Source: Lutibacter sp.
GTDB taxonomy: Bacteria > Bacteroidota > Bacteroidia > Flavobacteriales > Flavobacteriaceae
NCBI GenBank assembly: GCA_004195315.1
Contig: SDWL01000076.1
Coordinates: forward strand, 1 to 8,423
DNA: 8,423 nt
Direction of reading: 5' to 3'
The translations under genes and the position numbers were made by a program. The notes beneath the pieces are model-generated. The model was not told the DNA's origin. It searched no databases and saw nothing but the letters and a program-made list of their open reading frames with translations. Position 1 is the first letter of the stretch; the number at the start of each line of letters is the position of its first letter. This document shows positions 1 through 6,616 of this stretch, in pieces.

Positions 1-19
1 AGATGTGTATAAGAGACAG
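1..19. other. Nextera/Tn5 mosaic-end adapter remnant (artefact)
   Basis: The first 19 bases, AGATGTGTATAAGAGACAG, are identical to the Tn5 transposase mosaic-end sequence used in Nextera library adapters. Genomic sequence starts at base 20. The adapter lies inside the reading frame of the apaG gene, replacing its last few codons, which is what an untrimmed read at a contig end would produce. It should not be annotated as biological sequence or as part of a transposon. Confidence 0.96.
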
Positions 20-391
20 AGGAACCATTAGTTGAAATGTAGGAATGAAAACTTTAATTTTTTTGGTAGTTGCAAAATTTACCATATTATAAAAACCACT
101 CATAGCACCAATAGGTGAAGTTAAAAAACAATTAGATTTATAAGTGTGTAATTGTGTTGGTTTTAATATTGGCTTTTTACCTATAACTCCAGAGCCTTCA
201 ACAATTTTAATATTGTTTAATGAATCAAAAATTTTCCAATGACGTTCTAAAAGTTGAACTGTCTCATTGCTTTGATTTTCAATAGTAACTTGGTAACTGA
301 AAGCATAATACAGGCTATAATTTCTATAACGGGTGCTTTCGAAATTAGAAATTACTGAAATTTTAATGCCATTTGTTACTTGTTGTACCAT
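20..391 (-). CDS. apaG: ApaG family protein (DUF525), 3' end lost at contig edge
   Basis: The minus-strand frame opens with ATG at 391-389 and reads 124 codons without a stop up to base 20, exactly where the adapter begins. The product starts MVQQVTNGIKISV and contains the ApaG signature region, with GSGVIGKKPILKP (about residues 66-78) followed by LTSPIGAMSGFYNM (about 90-103). The ERHWKIFD segment near residue 49 is also typical. ApaG is a single small Ig/fibronectin-like beta-sandwich domain. It is often annotated as a Co2+/Mg2+ efflux protein from an old Salmonella phenotype, but its biochemical role is not settled. Flavobacterial homologues are about 128 residues long, so only some four residues appear to be missing. 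The gene follows the Plug gene on the same strand after a 53-base gap, which suggests co-transcription, although a promoter-like box also lies just upstream of it. Confidence 0.93.
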
Positions 392-417
392 AGTAACTTA
401 CTGTTTTATTTTTAATT

Positions 418-425
418 CAAAGATA
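418..425 (-). promoter_or_regulatory. Candidate -7 element for apaG
   Basis: On the minus strand this reads TATCTTTG, a full match to the Bacteroidota -7 consensus TAnnTTTG, ending 26 bases before the apaG ATG. No clear TTG appears at the expected -33 position. With this AT content an 8-base degenerate match can occur by chance. It may provide apaG with its own promoter in addition to read-through from the Plug gene. Confidence 0.35.
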
Positions 426-444
426 CTGAAATTCTTACTTTAAA

Positions 445-1689
445 TTAATTATTAATTTTTTGTGAATTACCAAAACCAACACCTATTATTTTTGTATATC
501 TACTCCCAAGTTTTTTGTAATACACTAAAACTGTATAATCATTTTCGGTTTGATAAAAGGAACCATCAATATTGTGATTGCTTAAAATACCATTTTCAGA
601 TTTTGTAAGATATTGATAATTATAAAAACCTTGTTTTAGTAGTAGTGAGGCTTCATATAAACCAGTTACAGTATTGTAATTAAGTTTGTTATTTTCATTT
701 AACTGCCAATTGTTAAAATTTCCGCTAATGTAAATCTCTTTATTTTCTAGATTTTGTAAGGTTTTTAATGAAAAATAAACCCAACTGTAATCGGCATCAG
801 TATTACTGTTATCACCGTTTAAAGTTCTAATTATAAAATTACCATTTACATCAGGGAATAAGGAATAAGGTTCGTATATTCTTTCTTCATTTGTATATAA
901 ATAAGTATTGTAAAGTTCATTTCCCAATTCAACATTTGCAATATTTAGTGTTGAGCTTCTTATAACTTTAGAATCGAAATATAAAAATTCATTACCACCC
1001 CAAAAACTTGTTTCTTTATTGTATTTATATAATAATTGTGTACCTCTGTAAAATTGGGGTTTTAAACCACTTATTGCTGTTTGCCAATTGTTGTTTTGAA
1101 GAATAACTGGAATTATTTCTTTATTGGGATTATTAATTCTAAAGTTTGGATTGTTTATGATAAATTCAACCGATTGTTTAGTGTTAATAGTTGAAATATC
1201 TCTGCTTTTATAAACAGTAACACCAACAGTTACTTTTGGTTCGTAAACCACAAAATGACGTTTAAAAACAATTTCATCATCTTCATTTAAAACCGACAAC
1301 ATATAATTTCCTGAAACTTTAATGCGGGTATTTTCGTTTGGAATTGTTAACGTATAATTTGTGTAAGGTTGCAGGGTGTTAAAGGAATTTTCATAGTTTC
1401 TAATTCTATCTTCGGCATAACCTTGAATAAATTCAGATTCAGACAAATTGGAAGGTTCCCAATCTATGTTACAATGTTCAATTTTATAATTATAATCTTC
1501 TTCGTTGGCATTTAAATCATCAAATGAAAGGTTAATTCTTTCCCCAAGTTTAATAATTGGCGCATATGTATTTAAAGTGGAAGATTTAAAAACAATAGTT
1601 TTAATATGGTCAGGTTCCGTAAAATTAGATTGTGAATAACCTGATTGAACGAAATAAATAAAATAGAAAAGTAAATAAAATTTTTTCAA
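445..1689 (-). CDS. Type IX secretion system Plug protein (DUF5103)
   Basis: This 414-residue exported protein matches the DUF5103 family, whose Flavobacterium johnsoniae member, called Plug, occupies the periplasmic opening of the SprA translocon of the type IX secretion system when PorV is absent. Residues 1-19 form a signal peptide (KK, a hydrophobic aromatic-rich core, then SGYS before Gln20) with no lipobox cysteine. Family-typical segments include HCNIDWEPS (72-80), SFNTLQPYTNYTL (102-114), WGGNEFLYFDS (230-240) and the C-terminal ENDYTVLVYYKKLGSRY (382-398). Residues about 302-365 contain ISGNFNNW and GLYEASLLLKQGFYNYQY, resembling an AMPK-beta/CBM48-like E-set fold. The start codon is TTG. 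An in-frame TAA lies 30 bases upstream with no ATG between, the next Met is residue 129, and the signal peptide begins right at this TTG. It is transcribed away from nqrA and followed by apaG. Confidence 0.9.
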   Translation of the reverse strand: MKKFYLLFYFIYFVQSGYSQSNFTEPDHIKTIVFKSSTLNTYAPIIKLGERINLSFDDLNANEEDYNYKIEHCNIDWEPSNLSESEFIQGYAEDRIRNYENSFNTLQPYTNYTLTIPNENTRIKVSGNYMLSVLNEDDEIVFKRHFVVYEPKVTVGVTVYKSRDISTINTKQSVEFIINNPNFRINNPNKEIIPVILQNNNWQTAISGLKPQFYRGTQLLYKYNKETSFWGGNEFLYFDSKVIRSSTLNIANVELGNELYNTYLYTNEERIYEPYSLFPDVNGNFIIRTLNGDNSNTDADYSWVYFSLKTLQNLENKEIYISGNFNNWQLNENNKLNYNTVTGLYEASLLLKQGFYNYQYLTKSENGILSNHNIDGSFYQTENDYTVLVYYKKLGSRYTKIIGVGFGNSQKINN

Positions 1690-1728
1690 GGTAATTATGG
1701 TTTGTTTTATTTTGAATTAACAATATGT

Positions 1729-1743
1729 ATACCAAAAAGGTAT
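1729..1743. repeat. Short inverted repeat in the divergent intergenic region
   Basis: ATACC-AAAAA-GGTAT is a perfect 5-base inverted repeat with a 5-base spacer, about 40-54 bases upstream of the Plug start. It overlaps a 7-of-8 match to TAnnTTTG read on the minus strand (TACCTTTT). It could be an operator at a Plug promoter or a chance hairpin. No partner site was seen elsewhere in the window. Confidence 0.25.
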
Positions 1744-1801
1744 TGGTAAAAGTAATAAAACTAATTTGTATTTAAAATGAATATAAATGTTACTTAAAAA
1801 C

Positions 1802-1815
1802 ATGATAAATATCAT
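1802..1815. promoter_or_regulatory. Candidate Crp/Fnr-family binding site upstream of nqrA
   Basis: ATGATAAATATCAT is a perfect 14-base palindrome with the TGAT-N4-ATCA core of the FNR-type consensus TTGAT-N4-ATCAA. Its centre (1808.5) lies about 40 bases upstream of the start site expected from the -7 element at 1837-1844, which is where class II Crp/Fnr activators bind. The promoter lacks a recognisable -33 TTG, as often seen at activator-dependent promoters. The palindrome is directly visible. That a Crp/Fnr regulator uses it is inferred. Confidence 0.5.
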
Positions 1816-1836
1816 AAATTCTACGGTAGAAATTCT

Positions 1837-1844
1837 TATTTTTG
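1837..1844 (+). promoter_or_regulatory. Promoter -7 element of the nqr operon
   Basis: TATTTTTG matches the Bacteroidota primary-sigma -7 consensus TAnnTTTG at every fixed position, 34 bases before the nqrA ATG. This would give a leader of roughly 25-30 bases. No TTG is found 17-23 bases upstream. The Crp/Fnr-like palindrome lies where it could compensate for the missing -33 contact. It is the best promoter candidate in the 189-base divergent region. Confidence 0.55.
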
Positions 1845-1878
1845 CTCCGTTTCAAAGAATATCAAATAAACTATATAT

Positions 1879-3228
1879 ATGTCAAAGGGCATTCAAATTA
1901 AAAAAGGTTTAGATATAAAGCTAAAAGGTGAATCTGAAAAAATTACCGGTAAAGCAACATCTAGTGATGTGTACACATTAAAACCTGAGGACTTCCACAG
2001 TATTATACCAAAATTATCTGTAAAAGTTGGCGCTAAATTAAAAGCTGGTGAATCGGTTTTTTATAATAAAGCTAATGAAGAGATGAAATTTTCAACACCA
2101 GTTAGTGGTGAGTTGGTAGATATTATCCGTGGAGAAAAAAGAAAAATATTAGCAATTAAGATTCAAGCTGATAAAGAGCAACAATACTTTGATTTTGGAG
2201 TGAAAGACCCAAAAACAATGAAAGCTGAAGAGGTTAAAAGCCATTTGTTAGCTGCAGGTTGTTGGCCATTTATTAAGCAAAGACCTTATGATGTAATTGC
2301 AAATCCCGAAAAAACACCTAAAGCAATATTTATTTCTGCTTTTGCTAGTGCTCCTTTAGCTGCTGATTACGACTATGTATTGGCAGGGAAAGAAAACGAA
2401 CTACAAGCAGGAGTTACAGCTTTAAGTAAATTGACTTCTGGGGAAGTTCATGTTTGTGTTGGGAAAAATGCAAACTCACCATTAGCAGGGTTAAGTGATA
2501 TAACTTTACATAAAGTTTCTGGGCCACATCCTTCAGGGAATGTTGGAACTCAAATAGCAAAAATTGATCCGGTAAATAAAGGTGAAGTAGTTTGGACTGT
2601 TACACCACAAGATTTAGTTATTATTGGTGAGTTATTATTAACAGGTAAATTTAATGCTGAGCGTATTATTGCTTTAGCAGGTTCATTTGTTACTGCTCCT
2701 AAATATTACAAAACTAAAATTGGTGCTGCTATTTCTTCTATTGTTGATGGTAAATTAAATGAAGGGAATTATAGAATTATTAGTGGTAATGTTTTAACAG
2801 GTACTACTCAGGATTTAAAAGGGAACTTAGGATACTATAACAATATGGTAACTGTAATTCCAGAAGGAGATGATTATGAGTTTTTTGGTTGGACAATGCC
2901 TGTATTTAATAAAATATCTACAACAAGAGCTTTAACTTTTTCTTGGTTATTTCCAAATAAAAAGTTTGATTTAAACACAAACACAAATGGCGAACATAGG
3001 GCGTTTGTAGTTACAGGTAATTATGAAGAAGTTTTTCCTTTAGATATTTATCCGATGCAAATTTTAAAAGCTTGTATGTATAAAGATTTAGATGAAATGG
3101 AAAGCTTAGGAATGTATGAAGTTGCACCTGAAGATTTTGCTTTAACTGAATTTGTATGTGTTTCTAAACAACCACATCAAGAAATTATAAGAAAAGGCTT
3201 AGACTTAATGTTAAAAGAAATAGGATAG
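1879..3228 (+). CDS. nqrA: Na+-translocating NADH:quinone reductase subunit A
   Basis: NqrA is the cytoplasmic-side, non-redox-cofactor subunit of Na+-NQR, which sits against NqrB and is implicated in quinone/inhibitor binding. At 449 residues it has the usual family length. The N-terminal part shows a biotinyl-lipoyl-like barrel sandwich with PKLSVKVGAKLKAGESV (44-60) and FSTPVSGELVDIIRGEKR (71-88). This is followed by AGCWPFIKQRPYDVIANP (126-143), GPHPSGNVGTQI (215-226), GEHRAFVVTGNYEEVFPLDI (371-390) and GMYEVAPEDFAL (411-422), all characteristic of NqrA. There are no membrane segments. The ATG at 1879 lies after a promoter-like element and is followed by MSKGIQIKKGLDIKLKG, a normal NqrA start. 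It is the first gene of a six-gene operon, with nqrB starting four bases after its stop. Confidence 0.98.
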   Translation: MSKGIQIKKGLDIKLKGESEKITGKATSSDVYTLKPEDFHSIIPKLSVKVGAKLKAGESVFYNKANEEMKFSTPVSGELVDIIRGEKRKILAIKIQADKEQQYFDFGVKDPKTMKAEEVKSHLLAAGCWPFIKQRPYDVIANPEKTPKAIFISAFASAPLAADYDYVLAGKENELQAGVTALSKLTSGEVHVCVGKNANSPLAGLSDITLHKVSGPHPSGNVGTQIAKIDPVNKGEVVWTVTPQDLVIIGELLLTGKFNAERIIALAGSFVTAPKYYKTKIGAAISSIVDGKLNEGNYRIISGNVLTGTTQDLKGNLGYYNNMVTVIPEGDDYEFFGWTMPVFNKISTTRALTFSWLFPNKKFDLNTNTNGEHRAFVVTGNYEEVFPLDIYPMQILKACMYKDLDEMESLGMYEVAPEDFALTEFVCVSKQPHQEIIRKGLDLMLKEIG

Positions 3229-3232
3229 AATT

Positions 3233-4456
3233 ATGGGATTAAAAGAAAAATTACATAATATAAAAGAAAAGGGAGATGGTAAAAAGTGGTTGTCTGCTTT
3301 TTCCGCTTTTCATACATTTTTGTACACACCAAAAGAGACAACTCATTCAGGTGGTCACTTAAGAGGAGCTGATGATTTAAAACGTACTATGACGAATGTT
3401 ATAATACCTTTAATTCCAGTATTAATTTTTGCAATGTTTAATGTTGGATTTCAACAAAGTGTTGCAATAAATGGTTTTACTGAAGGGATGTCTTTTTTTA
3501 GTGGAGAATTTTGGAGTTTTGATAATTTCTTAATTGGAGCTATAAAATTAGTACCATTATTACTTGTTTCATATGTTGTTGGATTAGGAATAGAAGTAAT
3601 ATTTGCTACTATTAATAACCACGAAGTAGAAGAAGGTTATTTTGTTTCAGGAATGTTAGTTCCATTAATTATACCTATTGATACGCCTCTTTGGATGCTT
3701 GCTGTAGCAGTTGCATTTGGAGTAGTGATTGGAAAAGAAGTGTTTGGAGGAACTGGAATGAATATTTTAAATCCAGCTTTAACTATTCGTGCATTTTTAT
3801 TCTTTGCCTATCCAACTTGGATGAGTGGAGATAAAGTATGGGTAACTGGTGTAGTTGAAAGAACTAATGAAATTGCTGCAGGAGCTAATCTTGATGCTAT
3901 TTCAGGTGAAACTATTTTAGGGAGTTTAGCACAAGGAAAAGAATTTGCATATTCAACTTGGGATATGTTCTTTGGATTTATTCCGGGTTCAGTTGGAGAA
4001 ACATCAGCATTATTAATATTTTTGGGAGGTTTATATTTAATATTTACGAAAGTAGGTAGTTGGAGAATTATGCTTTCAGCTGTTATTGGTTCATTAGTAA
4101 TGGGGCTTATATTTAACAGTGTAGTAGATTTAGGTTGGATAAACGAAGGAAGTAAGTTTTATGGTTTAATGAGTACAGAATTCTGGCATCATTTATTACT
4201 TGGTGGTATGGCGTTTGGTATTGTATTTATGGCTACAGATCCTGTAACAGGTTCACAAACAAATAGGGGTAAATGGATTTACGGATTTTTAATTGGATTC
4301 ATTTCAATTTTAATTCGAGTTTTCAACCCCGCATATCCAGAAGGTGTAATGTTAGCAATTCTATTAATGAACGTATTTGCTCCAACTATTGATCATTATA
4401 TAGTTCAAGGCAACGTTAAAAGAAGGCTAAAACGTATAAAAGCAAAAACAGCATAA
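3233..4456 (+). CDS. nqrB: Na+-translocating NADH:quinone reductase subunit B
   Basis: NqrB is the largest membrane subunit, carrying riboflavin and one covalently bound FMN, and is part of the Na+ and quinone path. This 407-residue protein has an N-terminal cytoplasmic stretch (about 1-50) that contains HSGGHLRGADDLKRTM. About ten hydrophobic segments then run to residue about 390. Family signatures include EVEEGYFVSGMLVPLIIP (131-148), GKEVFGGTGMNILNPALTIR (167-186), MATDPVTGSQTNRGKW (333-348) and NPAYPEGVMLAILLMN (365-380). The flavinylation motif is D221-A-I-S-G-E-T227, with Thr227 expected to carry FMN by ApbE. Glu226 replaces the usual Ala of the S-G-A-T form. The C-terminus is strongly basic. 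nqrC begins two bases after the stop. Confidence 0.98.
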   Translation: MGLKEKLHNIKEKGDGKKWLSAFSAFHTFLYTPKETTHSGGHLRGADDLKRTMTNVIIPLIPVLIFAMFNVGFQQSVAINGFTEGMSFFSGEFWSFDNFLIGAIKLVPLLLVSYVVGLGIEVIFATINNHEVEEGYFVSGMLVPLIIPIDTPLWMLAVAVAFGVVIGKEVFGGTGMNILNPALTIRAFLFFAYPTWMSGDKVWVTGVVERTNEIAAGANLDAISGETILGSLAQGKEFAYSTWDMFFGFIPGSVGETSALLIFLGGLYLIFTKVGSWRIMLSAVIGSLVMGLIFNSVVDLGWINEGSKFYGLMSTEFWHHLLLGGMAFGIVFMATDPVTGSQTNRGKWIYGFLIGFISILIRVFNPAYPEGVMLAILLMNVFAPTIDHYIVQGNVKRRLKRIKAKTA

Positions 4457-4458
4457 CA

Positions 4459-5205
4459 ATGGCAAAAAATACTGAGAGTAACGTATATACAGTGTTATTC
4501 GCAACTGGAATGGTTGTGATAGTAGGAGCATTATTAGCTTTTTTAGCATCATCTCTAAAAGAAAAAATCACCGAAAATAAACGTATAGAAAAACAACAAA
4601 ATATTTTATACGCAATGGGTGTTAATGAAAACGAACCAGGTAGTGTGACTTTCGTTTCAAAAAACATTGTTGGGGGTGAATTTTCAAAATACATTACTAA
4701 ACAATTAGTAATTACTGGGACTGATGCTGTTGAAGATGAAAATGCATATTTAATAGATCTTAAAAAAGAAGAAGCAGCAGCAAAAAACACAAATTATCAA
4801 CGTAGATTACCGTTGTTTATTGGAAATAAAGACAATATACAATACTATATTATTCCTGTAAGAGGGAAAGGTTTATGGGATGCAATTTGGGGTTATGTAG
4901 CAATAGATAATCAATTGGTGGTTCAAGGCGTTTATTTTGACCACGCTGCGGAAACACCAGGTTTAGGATCTAACATAAAAGAACGTTTTTTTATGGATGA
5001 TTTTAAAGGAGAACATTTTTTAGATGGAGATTTATTTAAAGGAATTTCTGTATCTAAAGGAAACGCAGATCCAAAAAACATGGATAAAACAGATTTTGAG
5101 GTAGATGCAATAGCAGGATCAACTATTACTGGTGATGGTTTAGCAGCAATGCTTAAGAAAGATTTAAAACTGTATTTACCATATTTAAAAACACTAAAGC
5201 AATAA
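4459..5205 (+). CDS. nqrC: Na+-translocating NADH:quinone reductase subunit C
   Basis: NqrC carries a covalent FMN on a periplasmic FMN-binding domain and passes electrons between the NqrD/E iron-sulfur centre and NqrB. The 248-residue product has one N-terminal membrane anchor (about 10-32), then a soluble domain with GKGLWDAIWGYVAID (136-150), HAAETPGLGSNI (162-173) and the flavin-attachment segment D216-A-I-A-G-S-T-I-T224. Thr224 is the expected FMN attachment residue, close in position to the characterised Vibrio Thr225. Ala219 and Ser221 differ from the more usual S-G-A-T-x-T form. No ApbE flavin transferase is encoded in this window, so maturation must depend on a gene elsewhere. nqrD begins three bases after the stop. 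Confidence 0.98.
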   Translation: MAKNTESNVYTVLFATGMVVIVGALLAFLASSLKEKITENKRIEKQQNILYAMGVNENEPGSVTFVSKNIVGGEFSKYITKQLVITGTDAVEDENAYLIDLKKEEAAAKNTNYQRRLPLFIGNKDNIQYYIIPVRGKGLWDAIWGYVAIDNQLVVQGVYFDHAAETPGLGSNIKERFFMDDFKGEHFLDGDLFKGISVSKGNADPKNMDKTDFEVDAIAGSTITGDGLAAMLKKDLKLYLPYLKTLKQ

Positions 5206-5208
5206 TTT

Positions 5209-5856
5209 ATGGGACTTTTATCAAAAAAAGATTTAAAATTAATAACAGATCCTTTAGCAGATAATAACCCAATTACTATTCAAGTATTAGGTATTTGTTC
5301 TGCTCTAGCTATTACAGCAGAGTTAAAAGCTTCTATAGTAATGTCTGTGGCCGTGTTATTTGTAATGGGTTTAGGTAACCTTACAATATCTTTAATGCGA
5401 AATATAATTCCACCAAAAATTAGAATTATAGTTCAACTTATTGTAGTTGCAACACTTGTAATTATTGTTGATTTAGTTTTAAAAGCATTTGCTTACGAAC
5501 TAAGTAAAACACTTTCTGTATTTGTTGGTTTAATTATTACAAACTGTATTATTATGGGACGTTTTGAAGCATTTGCTCTTGCTAATGGGCCTATAAGATC
5601 ATTTATAGATGGAGTAGGTAACGCTTTAGGATATGCCTTAATATTAATAATTGTAGGATTTTTCAGAGAACTTCTAGGTTCAGGTACATTATTAGGGTTT
5701 AAAGTATTAGGAGACCCTATTGAAAAAACAGGTGTGTATGCTTTTGGTTATGAGAACAACGGATTTATGTTGTTAGCACCAATGGCACTAATAACTGTAG
5801 GAATTATTATATGGATACAACGCTCGAGAAACGAAGCATTAATTGAAGATAACTAA
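5209..5856 (+). CDS. nqrD: Na+-translocating NADH:quinone reductase subunit D
   Basis: NqrD is a six-helix membrane subunit that pairs with NqrE. The two related subunits insert in opposite orientations and together hold an intramembrane iron-sulfur centre. This 215-residue protein keeps both ligand cysteines, Cys30 in LGICSALAIT and Cys113 in ITNCIIMGRFEAFA, equivalent to the Vibrio Cys29 and Cys112. Other family features are LITDPLADNNPITIQVLG (11-28) and FFRELLGSGTLLGFKVLG (151-168). Positive charges at both ends (SKKDLK and IQRSRNE) favour a topology with both termini in the cytoplasm. The length is normal for the family. nqrE begins after five bases. Confidence 0.98.
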   Translation: MGLLSKKDLKLITDPLADNNPITIQVLGICSALAITAELKASIVMSVAVLFVMGLGNLTISLMRNIIPPKIRIIVQLIVVATLVIIVDLVLKAFAYELSKTLSVFVGLIITNCIIMGRFEAFALANGPIRSFIDGVGNALGYALILIIVGFFRELLGSGTLLGFKVLGDPIEKTGVYAFGYENNGFMLLAPMALITVGIIIWIQRSRNEALIEDN

Positions 5857-5861
5857 ATAAT

Positions 5862-6611
5862 ATGGAACATTTAGAATTATTTTTTAAAGCAATATTTATA
5901 GATAACATGGTATTTGCAACATTCCTAGGAATGTGTTCATACTTAGCTGTGTCTAAAAAAGTATCAACCGCTGTTGGATTAGGAGCAGCTGTTATTTTTG
6001 TAATGGCAATTACAGTACCTTTAAACTGGTTATTAGATCAGTATATATTACAAGAAGGTGCTCTAAGTTGGTTGGGTGAAGAATATGCAACATATGATTT
6101 AAGCTTTTTATCTTTTATTATGTTTATTGCTACCATTGCAACTATGGTACAGTTAGTTGAAATTATAGTTGAAAAGTTCTCACCAGATTTATATAACTCT
6201 TTGGGTATATTTTTACCTTTAATTGCTGTAAACTGTGCAATTTTAGGAGGTTCGTTATTTATGCAATCTCGTGAAATTGAATCGTTAGATTTAGCCTTTA
6301 ATTATGGTGTAAGTTCAGGAATTGGATTTTTTCTAGCAATTTTAGCAATAGCTGCAATTCGTGAAAAAATTAGATATTCAAACGTACCTGCACCTCTAAG
6401 AGGTTTAGGAATTACCTTTATTATTACAGGGTTAATGGCAATTGGATTTATGAGTTTTGGAGGTATGTTAACTGGAGGCGAAGAAGAAGTAGCTATTGAA
6501 GAAACAGCATCAATTGAAACTTCAGTAATAGTTGAGAAACCAACAATAGAAGCAGAAATAATTAAAGTTGTTGATAGTGTATCTGTTGACGAATTAGAAA
6601 TTAAAGAATAA
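5862..6611 (+). CDS. nqrE: Na+-translocating NADH:quinone reductase subunit E with acidic C-terminal tail
   Basis: NqrE is the six-helix partner of NqrD. Its start, MEHLELFFKAIFIDNMVFA, is typical of the family. The two iron-sulfur ligand cysteines are Cys25 in FLGMCSYLAVSKK and Cys125 in LIAVNCAILGGSLFM. The loops KK (32-33) and REKIRYSNVPAPLRG (167-181) carry positive charge and should be cytoplasmic, placing both termini in the periplasm, opposite to NqrD. At 249 residues it is about 50 longer than the Vibrio subunit (198). Most of the excess is a tail after the last helix (about 204-249) with roughly 14 acidic against 3 basic residues and no hydrophobic segment. The frame is intact and ends in tandem TAA codons, so the tail does not look like a frameshift product. 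nqrF follows after five bases. Confidence 0.97.
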   Translation: MEHLELFFKAIFIDNMVFATFLGMCSYLAVSKKVSTAVGLGAAVIFVMAITVPLNWLLDQYILQEGALSWLGEEYATYDLSFLSFIMFIATIATMVQLVEIIVEKFSPDLYNSLGIFLPLIAVNCAILGGSLFMQSREIESLDLAFNYGVSSGIGFFLAILAIAAIREKIRYSNVPAPLRGLGITFIITGLMAIGFMSFGGMLTGGEEEVAIEETASIETSVIVEKPTIEAEIIKVVDSVSVDELEIKE

Positions 6612-6616
6612 TAAGT

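Noticed and set aside
1..19. A transposon end or mobile element at the left edge
   Set aside because: The sequence is the engineered mosaic end of sequencing adapters, with no transposase gene or target duplication, and it coincides with the contig edge.
1732..1742. A minus-strand -7 element (TACCTTTT) for the Plug gene
   Set aside because: It misses the final G of TAnnTTTG, and no TTG is at the expected -33 position. The region is too AT-rich to call a promoter on a 7-of-8 match.
1690..1878. A small gene or RNA gene in the divergent intergenic region
   Set aside because: I found no convincing reading frame, tRNA-like fold or riboswitch-like conserved pattern. Only promoter-type and palindromic elements could be supported.
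4416..4790. Minus-strand open frame of 124 codons overlapping the end of nqrB and the start of nqrC
   Set aside because: It lies antisense to two well-identified genes. Its Ser/Phe-rich product reflects the complement of the AT-rich coding strand, and no family resemblance or promoter was seen.
6471..6611. A frameshift creating the extra C-terminus of NqrE
   Set aside because: The tail keeps the same frame, has biased non-random acidic composition, ends in tandem stop codons and is followed by nqrF at the same short spacing as the other junctions.
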